Shown: positions 1 through 7,679, numbered from the stretch's first letter. The stretch: DNA of 8,593 nucleotides from Rhodoferax sp. (GCA_029946045.1 JAQSDS010000021.1:1-8593); one strand, 5' to 3'. The notes: generated by a model from the sequence alone, not told the origin. Translations and numbers: made by a program.

Positions 1-168
1 ATTGTCCTTGAACACAGTCCACATCTTGGCATGCCAGTCGTCGGGCACGGCCGGGGTGGAGATGCGCAACACGGTTTTGGTTTGTGCCAGGCTGGGCAGC
101 GAAACGGTGCTCAGGGCGGCAGCGGCTCCCAGCAGGGTGCGGCGGCTAAAGGTGGATGGGGTGGTCAT
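1..168 (-). CDS. TRAP transporter substrate-binding protein, DctP family (3'-truncated by window edge)
   Basis: Only the first 56 codons are visible; the gene runs off the left edge without a stop. Translating the minus strand from the ATG at 168 gives a signal peptide with Ser8-Arg9-Arg10-Thr-Leu-Leu, a twin-arginine-like motif, then an Ala/Leu-rich hydrophobic stretch (about 14-24) and a likely signal-peptidase site after Ser-Leu-Ala28. The mature start, with LRISTPAVPDDWHAKMW at 34-50, is typical of periplasmic DctP-type solute receptors of TRAP transporters, which capture carboxylates or sugar acids and pass them to a DctQ/DctM membrane pair. A good AGGAGA ribosome site lies 7 bases upstream of the ATG. 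The gene follows the aldolase gene by 20 bp in the same direction, so it probably belongs to the gntR-aldolase operon; DctQ and DctM would be expected further left. The family call rests on the N-terminus only; the ligand is not known. Confidence 0.78.
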   Translation of the reverse strand, partial: MTTPSTFSRRTLLGAAAALSTVSLPSLAQTKTVLRISTPAVPDDWHAKMWTVFKDN

Positions 169-175
169 GGTGGGG

Positions 176-181
176 TCTCCT
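176..181 (-). promoter_or_regulatory. Ribosome binding site of the DctP-type gene
   Basis: The minus strand reads AGGAGA 7 bases before the ATG at 168. This fixes the start of the truncated receptor gene and supports its being real although only 168 bases are present. Confidence 0.75.
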
Positions 182-188
182 GTGGTTG

Positions 189-1103
189 TTAAATGGTTTC
201 AAGTTGTGCACCAAGGGCGGCATAGCCGTCACGCACCGCTTGCGCCTCGGAAGGATCCAGTGCACTCAGCGGTGCGCGCATGTTAAGCCACATGGCATCG
301 CCATTTTTTGTGGCCAGCATGAGTTTGTAGACAGCGACGAAGGGCATGTTGGGTCGAACGCTTAACAAGGCAAGCAGCGACAGGATCAACTGGCTGTCGG
401 CCGGGCTGACTTGGTGCGGGTTACTGATGACGCGTGCCATCAGGCGCGGCGCCACGTTGGTCAGGCCGTTGACCGAGCCCGAGCCACCGGCACGCATCAC
501 TTCGGCCACATGCTGTTCGCTGCCCGTCAGGATGGACAGGGCGGGGAATGCCTTGGCCAGTTCCAGCGCGTGCGCCAGACTGCCACCGCTGTCCTTGACG
601 CCCATGACCTGTCCGGGGTGACGGCGCACCAACTCGGCAATGGCCTCATGCGAAAAGCCAAAAGTGCTCATGGCCGGGAAGTGGTAGAGCAGCAGTTTGA
701 GCTGGTCGTCACCGATACCACGCACCAACTGCGAGACCGATTCGATGATGCCGGCTTCGCGTGGCTGGTTGAAGTAAAACGGCGGCATGAACATCTGGCG
801 GTGGACGCCCAGGCGGGCGGCATGGCGGCCCAGTTCTATGGCCTCGCCCAAGGCCAGCGCGGTGGTGGTCACCAGGATCTGGCTGGCCAGGATGCCGCTG
901 CCGAGCAGCGATTCCAGCAAACCCTTGCGCTCGGCCAAGCTAAAGGCCGGGCCTTCACCGGTGGTGCCGAACAGGGTGACCCCGTCGCAACCGGCCGCGA
1001 GCATGACCCTGGCATGGGCCAGGGCCCGTGGGGTGTCGAGGGTGCCGTCGGGCGCGACTGGCAATAACAGGGCGGGCCAGAGCCCGTTGATATCAGGATT
1101 CAC
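189..1103 (-). CDS. DHDPS/N-acetylneuraminate lyase family aldolase, probable 2-keto-3-deoxy sugar-acid aldolase
   Basis: This is a 304-residue class I aldolase/lyase of the DapA/NanA superfamily, the usual length for the family. Visible hallmarks are GTTGE at 46-50, the catalytic Tyr140 in LLLYHFP, and the Schiff-base Lys170 in GVKDSGG. It is unlikely to be true DapA: the arginine that binds aspartate semialdehyde in the YNVPxRT segment of E. coli DapA is replaced here (YHFPAMS, Met145). In a neighbourhood with a lactonase and a sugar dehydrogenase, the inferred role is retro-aldol cleavage of a 2-keto-3-deoxy acid, for example 2-keto-3-deoxy-L-fuconate to pyruvate and lactaldehyde, in the cytoplasm. 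A dehydratase of the same fold is an alternative. The start is GTG, overlapping the gntR stop by 11 bp, with AAGGA 7 bases upstream, so the two genes are probably translationally coupled. The family is certain, the substrate inferred. Confidence 0.85.
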   Translation of the reverse strand: MNPDINGLWPALLLPVAPDGTLDTPRALAHARVMLAAGCDGVTLFGTTGEGPAFSLAERKGLLESLLGSGILASQILVTTTALALGEAIELGRHAARLGVHRQMFMPPFYFNQPREAGIIESVSQLVRGIGDDQLKLLLYHFPAMSTFGFSHEAIAELVRRHPGQVMGVKDSGGSLAHALELAKAFPALSILTGSEQHVAEVMRAGGSGSVNGLTNVAPRLMARVISNPHQVSPADSQLILSLLALLSVRPNMPFVAVYKLMLATKNGDAMWLNMRAPLSALDPSEAQAVRDGYAALGAQLETI

Positions 1104-1833
1104 TTGGTTTTCCTTGTGGTTGAGGGCTTGTTGAGGGTTCCCATTCGCCGCGCACCTGTTCTAGTGGCGCCGTCATGACACGGTTGCGGGCACTGTTGAT
1201 GTGCTCCTCGAGCAGGCGGGTGGCCTCAGGGGCGTCGCGGCGCAGCAGGGCAGCAATAAAGCGCAGGTGCTCCTGCATGGCCGGGATCAGCCGCGCCGGG
1301 GTGATGACGCTGTGCTCCAGCTTGATGAGGCGCACACGCAGGCTGTTGACCCGGTAAATTTCGGACAGGATGTCATTGCCCAGGGCGTCGACCATGCGGT
1401 CGTGCAGGCCCCAGTCGACGGCCTGCGCGTCATCGAGCAGACTGACATCGCTGACCAGCCCCTGGCCCAGCGCACTGGCACGGTTCAGGATGTCGTGGTG
1501 GCTGGACTCGATGGCCTGCAGTTCGCTGTCGCTGGCGATGTGGACAAAATGCTGCACTGCTTCGCGCTCGATCATGGCGCGGATCTGAAAAGCGTTGCGG
1601 ACCAGCTTGAGGTCGACGTGTGCAATTTGCAAGCCGCGCTGCGGCACAGTCTTGATCAGGCCGCCGGCTTCGAGCCGCGGGATCATCTCGCGCACGGCGG
1701 CCAAAGGCATGTCGATCAGGGTCATCAGTTCCCGCTGCGACACAAACTGGCCGCTGCGGATTTTGCCGCTCAAAATCTGCTGGGTAAAGCCCTGGTAGGC
1801 GCGCGCCCGCTGGGTCACTGGCGGCGCGTTCAT
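1093..1833 (-). CDS. GntR-family transcriptional regulator, FadR subfamily (FCD domain)
   Basis: A 246-residue protein with an N-terminal winged helix-turn-helix (about 10-72, including SQRELMTLIDMPLAAVREMI and the wing-like PQRGLQI) and an all-helical C-terminal FCD ligand domain (about 77-220). The FCD metal-ligand pattern is visible: Asp140 and His144 (DWGLH), His189 and His211. Members usually act as repressors released by a pathway carboxylate. It is the first gene of the leftward operon, overlaps the aldolase gene, and faces the lactonase gene across a 255-bp spacer, so it likely represses both divergent units and itself. A sugar acid of the pathway, such as fuconate or the keto-deoxy acid, is the plausible inducer (inference). 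The ATG at 1833 has AAGG about 10 bases upstream, and the frame is closed by a stop shortly before it. Confidence 0.88.
   Translation of the reverse strand: MNAPPVTQRARAYQGFTQQILSGKIRSGQFVSQRELMTLIDMPLAAVREMIPRLEAGGLIKTVPQRGLQIAHVDLKLVRNAFQIRAMIEREAVQHFVHIASDSELQAIESSHHDILNRASALGQGLVSDVSLLDDAQAVDWGLHDRMVDALGNDILSEIYRVNSLRVRLIKLEHSVITPARLIPAMQEHLRFIAALLRRDAPEATRLLEEHINSARNRVMTAPLEQVRGEWEPSTSPQPQGKPSES
1111..1115 (-). promoter_or_regulatory. Ribosome binding site deciding the GTG start of the aldolase
   Basis: AAGGA on the minus strand ends 7 bases before GTG at 1103-1101. It lies inside the last codons of the gntR gene. It supports the GTG rather than a later ATG as the start and implies translational coupling. 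Confidence 0.65.
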
Positions 1834-1972
1834 GCGGCAATCACACCTTTTTTGAGAATGAGGTTGCCGTCACTGCGCAGAGCTGCCGGTACCGATATCT
1901 CGGTCGTGAGCAAGGGGGAGATTCCGGTCAGCATGGTGCAAGTGGCAAAGTGATCAACGGTCTGTTAACGAG

Positions 1973-1984
1973 CTAACATGTTAG
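1973..1984. promoter_or_regulatory. Perfect 12-bp palindrome, candidate operator for the GntR-type regulator
   Basis: CTAACATGTTAG reads identically on both strands. A further TGTTA half-site at 1963-1967 forms a second, spaced inverted pair with the TAACA of the palindrome. It lies 105 bp upstream of the lactonase start and 140 bp from the gntR start, a fit for shared control. It is not the classical TNGTNNNACNA FadR-family consensus, so its assignment is inferred from symmetry and position. Confidence 0.45.
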
Positions 1985-2017
1985 TACGGTAAAAGAAGTT
2001 TTGTTCCTATCGTTTTC

Positions 2018-2027
2018 CCGTATACCC
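2018..2027. promoter_or_regulatory. GTATAC-centred site, second candidate operator
   Basis: The 6-bp palindrome GTATAC at 2020-2025 sits 63 bp before the lactonase start. Operators of several FadR-subfamily GntR regulators (UxuR/ExuR-like, VanR-like) are centred on GTATAC, so this could be the repressor site near the rightward promoter. The flanks (CC and CC) are not symmetric, which weakens the case. Confidence 0.3.
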
Positions 2028-2088
2028 AGCCAGGCTGCGTGCCGTCAAGATAGCCACTCTATGTGCCGACCTTTTACCCGCAGCCAAC

Positions 2089-2960
2089 ATGAAAATTGAC
2101 ACCCACCAGCATTTCTGGCAGTTTAAGCCGCCAGATTTCCCCTGGATTTCCGAAGACATGCCCATCCTGCGCCGGCACCAACGCCCAGCCGACAGCCGAC
2201 CCGACATGGACCGTTGTGGCGTCCTGAGGCTGATCGCCGTACAAGCGCGGTGCTGCCCGGAAGAAACCGATTATTTGCTCGATCTGGCAGCGCACCACCC
2301 GCACATTCTGGGGGTGGTTGGTTGGACCGATCTGACCAGTCCCACGCTGGAGGCGGACCTGGCGCGCTGGCATGGGCAGGACAAGCTCAAGGGCTTTCGT
2401 CACCTGTTGCAGGACGAACCCGACTTAGCGGCCTTGCTTGGCAACCCGGCTTTGGCTCAGGGTGTCGCCTGCCTGCAGCGTCGGCAACTGGTGTTTGAGG
2501 TCCTGGTATTGGCGCATCAACTGCCCTTGGTGAGCGACTTTTGCGCCCGCCACGACCGGCATGCATTGGTGCTGGACCACGTGGGCAAGCCTGCCATCCG
2601 GGACTGGTTGACGGCACCCGAGTCACGACAGCAATGGACCCATCAGTTGCAGCAATTGGCACGGCTGTCCCATGTCAGCTGCAAACTCTCGGGGCTGGTC
2701 ACCGAGACCGATTGGCCACACCAGGATGCCCCCAGCGCGGCCGACATGCAGCACATCACACAATGCTTCGATCTGGCCCTGGGGGCGTTTGGACCCGAAC
2801 GTTTGATGTTTGGCTCGGATTGGCCAGTCTGCCAATTGGGTGCCGACTACCCCGGTGTGCATGCCATTGCCCAGGACTGGGCCGCGTCGCGGCTTGACAG
2901 CCAGCAGCAGAAGGCGTTCTGGGGCGGCAATGCCGTGCGCATTTACGGTTTGACGATTTA

Positions 2961-2961
<1 letters not shown>
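2089..2961 (+). CDS. Amidohydrolase-superfamily lactonase (COG3618), probable L-fucono-1,5-lactonase
   Basis: A 290-residue metal-dependent hydrolase-fold protein of the amidohydrolase-2 (COG3618) family. The N-terminal strand-1 motif HxH is His6-Gln-His8 in KIDTHQHFW. Other landmarks are KGFRH (101-105), LDHVGKP (162-168), CKLSG (198-202) and FGSDWPV (241-247), where Asp244 is the expected strand-8 catalytic acid. COG3618 members hydrolyse sugar lactones, and a B. multivorans member is a described L-fucono-1,5-lactonase. With the dehydrogenase gene 39 bp downstream, hydrolysis of L-fuconolactone to L-fuconate is the best inference; a rhamnono- or galactono-lactonase is the alternative. It is first in the rightward unit. 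The start at 2089 gives the canonical family N-terminus although no clear ribosome site precedes it. Cytoplasmic; no signal peptide. Confidence 0.85.
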
Positions 2962-3774
<813 letters not shown>

Positions 3775-3792
3775 TTGGTGCCTGCGTCGCGT

Positions 3793-5142
3793 TCAACGCA
3801 GCGGCAGCGCCAGGGTGAATTCGGCACCCCCATCAGGCAGGTTGGCGCAGCTCAGATGGCCACCGTGCTGCTCGACCAGACCGTAGCTGATCGACAGGCC
3901 CAGTCCCGTGCCTTTGCCGACGCTTTTGGTGGTGAAAAAGGGCTCAAAAATGTGCGCCATGTGCGCTGGCGCCACGCCGGCCCCGTTGTCAGCAAAGCGC
4001 ACCTGCGCCTGATGGTTGTGCTGGCTCAGGCTGATGCGCAGTTGCGGCGCCGTGGCAGCGCCAGCCCCGTGGGCACTGGCAGCGTCAGAGGCGTTCTGGA
4101 TCAGGTTCATCATCACTTGCAACAACTGCCCGGCGTTGCCGCTCACATGGCAATCGGGGCCGCGCGTCCATTGAATTTCAAAATTCGGCGCCGTGCCTTT
4201 TTGTACCCAGTGAATGGCGCGCTCCACCACCGCGTTGAGCTCCACCTGGGTTACGCCACCCTGGCTGGCGCTTGAAAAGCGTTTCAGGCCGTCGACGATG
4301 TCTGCGGTGCGCTGGGCACCTTCCAGCGTGCCTTCCATCAGGGAGGGCAGGTCTTTGACCAGGGCGTCAATGCGTAATTCCTGGCGCAAGGCTTGTACCG
4401 GTCCGGGCAGGTCCAATTGCTGCACGGCCTCCAGGTAGCGGCCCAGGCGGGCGCCATAACGTTGCAGCACGTGCACATTGCCCAGCACAAAGCTGATTGG
4501 GTTGTTGAGTTCGTGCGCCACGCCGGCCACCAGACGACCCAGCGAGGCCATTTTTTCAGAGTGCAACAGCTGTTGCTGCGCCAGTTTGAGTGCGTCGTGC
4601 GCCTCGCGCAACTGGTGGTAGGCGCGCTTGATTTCACCCAGCGGACGGCCCACCAGGACCCTGCCGACCTCGCGCCCGCTGCTGTTGTGGCGTGGTGTGC
4701 AGCTCATGTCAACCGGCACCGGCAGACCCTGGGCGTCGCGCAAATTGAGTTCAACCACGGCCACCTCATGCGCGGCCGCGTGGTACATGGCCAATTGCCA
4801 GCGCTGTACGCTTTGTGCGTCCGCCAGCAAGTCTGGCACCGGGGTGCCGCGCAGCGCTTGTTCGCTGCGGCCCACCAGTTTGCACAGGGCGGCGTTGGAT
4901 TCCTCGATCAGGCCATCCTGGTTGCAGGCGATCAGCACGTCGCTCATGCTCGACAGCAGGCTGAAGATGAATTGTTGCGACTGTTCCAGTTGGGCGTTTT
5001 TCTCTTCCAGCTCGACCTCGTCAGTGACCAGCTTCGAGTAAACCTCCTCCATCTTGTGGATCACATCCAGCCAGGTGTCCTCGCTCACGCCGTCGAGGTC
5101 CTCGGGCAGCAATGGGGGTGCGGGGGGCGAGTGCGGCGTCAT
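3793..5142 (-). CDS. hoxJ: HoxJ-type PAS sensor histidine kinase of the H2-sensing system
   Basis: A 449-residue soluble histidine kinase with no membrane segment. Parts in order: a Pro-rich start; an acidic coiled coil (about 25-58); a PAS domain (about 58-165); a linker helix; a HisKA domain with phosphoacceptor His210 in VAHELNNP; and a HATPase_c domain with N box (Asn346, Asn350), DNGAGV (385-390), FEPFFTTK (399-406) and GTGLGLS (411-417). All kinase motifs look intact. In Ralstonia, HoxJ binds the regulatory hydrogenase and controls phosphorylation of the NtrC-like HoxA; the known laboratory strain H16 carries an inactivating Gly-to-Ser change in HoxJ, and no such loss is seen in the glycine boxes here. 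It is last in the operon, 12 bp after hoxC, with a poor Shine-Dalgarno sequence, which may hold its level below that of the sensor. Ends 18 bp from the convergent dehydrogenase gene. Confidence 0.9.
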   Translation of the reverse strand: MTPHSPPAPPLLPEDLDGVSEDTWLDVIHKMEEVYSKLVTDEVELEEKNAQLEQSQQFIFSLLSSMSDVLIACNQDGLIEESNAALCKLVGRSEQALRGTPVPDLLADAQSVQRWQLAMYHAAAHEVAVVELNLRDAQGLPVPVDMSCTPRHNSSGREVGRVLVGRPLGEIKRAYHQLREAHDALKLAQQQLLHSEKMASLGRLVAGVAHELNNPISFVLGNVHVLQRYGARLGRYLEAVQQLDLPGPVQALRQELRIDALVKDLPSLMEGTLEGAQRTADIVDGLKRFSSASQGGVTQVELNAVVERAIHWVQKGTAPNFEIQWTRGPDCHVSGNAGQLLQVMMNLIQNASDAASAHGAGAATAPQLRISLSQHNHQAQVRFADNGAGVAPAHMAHIFEPFFTTKSVGKGTGLGLSISYGLVEQHGGHLSCANLPDGGAEFTLALPLR

Positions 5143-5154
5143 GGTTCGAGGCGG

Positions 5155-6651
5155 TTAGTGCACGGTGCACACCATGCAGGGGTCGAACGATCGCACAATG
5201 TGCTGCACCGCCACGCTGGTGTGGCTGGTGGCATCATCATGCGTACTGTCCAGGGGAGCACCAACCAGGGCAGCCTCCAACGCACCGGGCGTGCCCGCCG
5301 CATCGCGCGGCGAAAAGTTCCAACTGGTGGGCGCCACAATCTGGTAGTGGCTGAGGCGGCCTTTTTCAATGCAGAGCCAATGACCCAGCGCACCGCGCGC
5401 GGCCTCGGTCAGGCCGATGCCCTGGGCTTGATCTGGCAGCACATGGGCCTCATGAAATGGCGCGTGCGGCTGCAAGGCCAGCAGCCACCGCTCCATCAAG
5501 GGCACGATACGCGCGAGCTCCAGCACCCGTGCCAGCACCCGGGTGCTAACGCAGCCGCCATGCGCCTGCACGGCGGCGCGAATCAGGGGCTGGCCGTCCA
5601 CCAGTTGGCGGGCAATGGCGCCGGTCTCCAGCACCTGGCCGGCCAGGCGCGGCGCCTTGTTCCAGCTGTAGGCACCGGCTTTGTCGGCTTGTGGCAGCGT
5701 GCGCCCAAGCATCGGGTGCAGGGCGGCGGCACCGGCCTCTTCGGCGTACCAGGCGTGGCGTGGGTCTTCGGTGATGTCCTGGGTCTCAAGCGGCAGCACT
5801 TGCTGGCGGGTGGTATCCCAGATCCCGCGTGCCATGATGTGACCGCCATCAGCCTCGGCATAGGCGCCATAGCTCAGGTAGCGGCCCGGACCACTACCCA
5901 GCTTGGCCAGGCCGGTGTCATCGGCGATGTCCAGAAACAAGGCCAGGTCGCTTCCTGCGGAGCGGCCGCGCCAGCGCTGCAGGGCAGCCAGGCTGTCGAG
6001 CGCTGCCACTTCTTCGAGTGGCGTGCCGAACAGGGTTTGCTCCAGAAAGGCGCGCATCTCGCGCACCCGCGCCAGCAGGCGCACACGCTCTGCTGATTCG
6101 ATCGCGCGCGCGCTTCCGCCGGGAAGAATGGCCCCGGTGTGCGGCCATTTGCCACCCAGTGTGCCGATCAGCTCGAACCAGCGCGCCCGTGCGGCCAGCG
6201 CCTGGCGACTGTGCAAGCCACCGCCAGTGGGGCTACCCGCCAGCGCCGCAAAGCGCTGCTGCGCCTGCGCCTGCCAGGCGCGCCCGTGATACACCCGGCC
6301 GGTGAAGTCGGGCATAAAAAACAGATAGAAATGCGTCAGGTGGTCGGCCAGGTTTTCGCAAGCCAGCATCAGGTTGGTGGCCAACACGCCGTTGGGGGGC
6401 ATCAGCACGCCACAAGCGTCGGCCAGGGCGCGCGCTGCCGCCACCGACTGCGACACCGAGCAGATGCCGCAAATGCGCGGCACGATGGTGAGCGCGTCCA
6501 TTGGCTCGCGGCCCGCCAGCATCAGCTCGAAGCCACGAAACATCGGGGCGTTGACCCGGGCTTCTGTGACACGGCCATCGGCGACCTCAAGCTGAACCTC
6601 GAGGTCGCCCTCGACGCGGTTGAAGGGACCAAGCACCAGGCGGCGGGTCAT
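5155..6651 (-). CDS. hoxC: Regulatory (H2-sensing) [NiFe] hydrogenase large subunit HoxC/HupV
   Basis: A 498-residue catalytic subunit. The N-terminal L1 motif RICGICSVSQS supplies Cys61 and Cys64 and the C-terminal L2 motif DPCMVC supplies Cys492 and Cys495 as ligands of the NiFe(CN)2CO centre; RVEGD is at 12-16. The protein ends at DPCMVCTVH with the terminal His498. It therefore lacks the C-terminal peptide that proteases remove from energy-generating hydrogenases, a diagnostic of the regulatory type. Ile63 (in CGIC) and Phe111 (in HFYLFF) correspond to the Ile62/Phe110 pair said to narrow the gas channel of R. eutropha HoxC and make it oxygen-insensitive. Acts as cytoplasmic H2 sensor with HoxB and signals to HoxJ. 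Starts 14 bp after hoxB with AAGG upstream. Low-activity H2 oxidation is possible, but the role is signalling. Confidence 0.95.
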   Translation of the reverse strand: MTRRLVLGPFNRVEGDLEVQLEVADGRVTEARVNAPMFRGFELMLAGREPMDALTIVPRICGICSVSQSVAAARALADACGVLMPPNGVLATNLMLACENLADHLTHFYLFFMPDFTGRVYHGRAWQAQAQQRFAALAGSPTGGGLHSRQALAARARWFELIGTLGGKWPHTGAILPGGSARAIESAERVRLLARVREMRAFLEQTLFGTPLEEVAALDSLAALQRWRGRSAGSDLALFLDIADDTGLAKLGSGPGRYLSYGAYAEADGGHIMARGIWDTTRQQVLPLETQDITEDPRHAWYAEEAGAAALHPMLGRTLPQADKAGAYSWNKAPRLAGQVLETGAIARQLVDGQPLIRAAVQAHGGCVSTRVLARVLELARIVPLMERWLLALQPHAPFHEAHVLPDQAQGIGLTEAARGALGHWLCIEKGRLSHYQIVAPTSWNFSPRDAAGTPGALEAALVGAPLDSTHDDATSHTSVAVQHIVRSFDPCMVCTVH

Positions 6652-6665
6652 GCTGCAGCCTTCAT

Positions 6666-7667
6666 TCAGCGTCGCCGCGTGGGGCGCGAGACGGGTGGCA
6701 GCACCACATGGTCGCTGCGCGAATTGACCTTGACGCGTTTGGGCGTGGCACTTTTGGACAGCGACGCCAGCGCCACAAACCAGGCTTTGGGCATGTCGGT
6801 GGGTAGCCCGACCGGAATGCCCGCCAGTTTGGGTGTGAGGTGAAAGGCGTGCCCCGGGTCCTCAAAGCCCGGCGCGGTGCAGTTGATGCAGGCAAAGCCG
6901 CCGCGCAGGCAACTGCCATTGCCGTTCCAGAGCCGGGTGTTGCAGTCGGCGTGGGCCTGGGTACCCTTGCAGCCCATGTTTTCCATCAGACAGCCCAGGT
7001 CGGTGGGCTGGGCTGCGCTGGCCTTGTACTCGTAGTACTCGTTGCGCGGGCAACCGTGGTGCACCAGCTGGTCGGCATAAAAGCGCGGCCGCGCCAGCGG
7101 GTCCAGGTCGTGCGCGCCAAACTGATCCTCGGCCAGCAGCATCAGCGTGTCAAGAACCCAGCCCGGGTGGGTCGGGCAGCCGGCAATATTGACCACCGGC
7201 AAACCGCCCCGGGCGCAGAAGTCGCGACCGAGCAGGCCGCCGATTTGCTCGTCCTCATACTGCAGGCCGCAGGCGTCGGTGGGGTTGCAGCCGCTGGCGC
7301 TGACACCGCCCCAGGCGGCACAACTGCCCACCGCCAGCACGTGGGTGGCCACGGCGGCGAGCTGCTCGATCCATTGCATCATGGGCACATCGGTGCCGGC
7401 CAGCAGGTGAAAGCGCCCGGAATGGTGGGGTCCGCGCAGTACGGCGCCCTCGATGCACAGCGCGTCCAACCGCGTGCGCCCGTTCAGGCAGTCTTGCAAA
7501 ATGCCGAGCAGGTCTTGCTGGTTCTCAAGCGACAGGCTGGGGTGCCACAGCAGCTCGATGCCGCTGTTTTTGAGCAGCGCCGGAAAGTCTGCGCTATCGG
7601 CGCACAGCAGCGACATGCTGCAGCCGCCGCAGCCACCCGACTGAAGCCATAACACGTTGAAGGTCAT
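6666..7667 (-). CDS. hoxB: Regulatory (H2-sensing) [NiFe] hydrogenase small subunit HoxB/HupU
   Basis: A 333-residue iron-sulphur electron-relay subunit. It begins directly at NVLWLQSGGCGGC, with no Tat signal, so it stays in the cytoplasm, unlike membrane-bound hydrogenases. Proximal cluster ligands are Cys13, Cys16, Cys116 and Cys164. The distal cluster set is His203, Cys206, Cys226 and Cys233. The medial region has Cys242, Cys253, Cys260 and Cys263; the extra Cys253 lies near where standard enzymes have a proline, which suggests a [4Fe-4S] rather than [3Fe-4S] centre. A C-terminal extension (about 282-333, with DMPKAWFVALASL) matches the part that in the Ralstonia sensor is needed for contact with HoxJ. 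The gene follows the HupK-like gene by 12 bp, with GAGG overlapping the spacer 8 bases upstream of the ATG, and precedes hoxC by 14 bp. Confidence 0.95.
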   Translation of the reverse strand: MTFNVLWLQSGGCGGCSMSLLCADSADFPALLKNSGIELLWHPSLSLENQQDLLGILQDCLNGRTRLDALCIEGAVLRGPHHSGRFHLLAGTDVPMMQWIEQLAAVATHVLAVGSCAAWGGVSASGCNPTDACGLQYEDEQIGGLLGRDFCARGGLPVVNIAGCPTHPGWVLDTLMLLAEDQFGAHDLDPLARPRFYADQLVHHGCPRNEYYEYKASAAQPTDLGCLMENMGCKGTQAHADCNTRLWNGNGSCLRGGFACINCTAPGFEDPGHAFHLTPKLAGIPVGLPTDMPKAWFVALASLSKSATPKRVKVNSRSDHVVLPPVSRPTRRR

Positions 7668-7679
7668 CGCAATTTCCTC

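Larger units (their letters stand above)
1834..2088. promoter_or_regulatory. Divergent control region between the gntR-type and lactonase operons
   Basis: This 255-bp spacer separates the start codons of the leftward and rightward operons and must hold both promoters. It is more AT-rich than its surroundings, especially around 1960-2025. It contains a perfect palindrome at 1973-1984, a GTATAC site at 2020-2025 and an imperfect inverted repeat at 1891-1904. I could not pick out a convincing sigma-70 -35/-10 pair, and I saw no sigma-54 GG/GC pair. No small gene is apparent. The lactonase start has no obvious Shine-Dalgarno sequence. Confidence 0.7.

Noticed and set aside
189..1103. Aldolase as lysine-biosynthesis DapA
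   Set aside because: The substrate-binding arginine after the catalytic Tyr segment is missing (Met145), and the genes around it are catabolic.
1201..1953. 250-codon plus-strand open frame antisense to the GntR-type gene
   Set aside because: The opposite strand encodes a clear winged-helix plus FCD protein; this frame shows no domain.
3782..3801. Hairpin CTGCGT / ACGCAG with an 8-base loop at the convergent junction, as a terminator
   Set aside because: The stem is only 6 bp, has no following T run on either strand, and overlaps the last hoxJ codons.
5534..5547. Perfect 14-bp palindrome AGCACCCGGGTGCT inside hoxC, with a preceding direct repeat
   Set aside because: It falls in codons for the conserved protein repeat RVLARVLEL, which explains both the direct repeat and the symmetry; no sign of a site.
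4393..6096. 567-codon open frame on the plus strand, antisense to hoxJ and hoxC
   Set aside because: Its translation has no recognisable domain, is rich in His/Gln/Arg as expected of an antisense frame in GC-rich DNA, and crosses two well-supported genes.
6103..6113. Alternating CG tract as possible Z-DNA
   Set aside because: Short and within hoxC codons; such runs are common in GC-rich coding DNA.
6139..7652. Plus-strand open frames of 234 and 270 codons antisense to hoxC and hoxB
   Set aside because: Low-complexity Ala/Gly/Gln composition, no motif, and full overlap with clearly conserved hydrogenase genes.
5155..7667. HoxBC as an energy-generating membrane-bound uptake hydrogenase
   Set aside because: There is no Tat signal on the small subunit, no C-terminal cleavage peptide on the large subunit, no cytochrome b gene, and a kinase follows directly.
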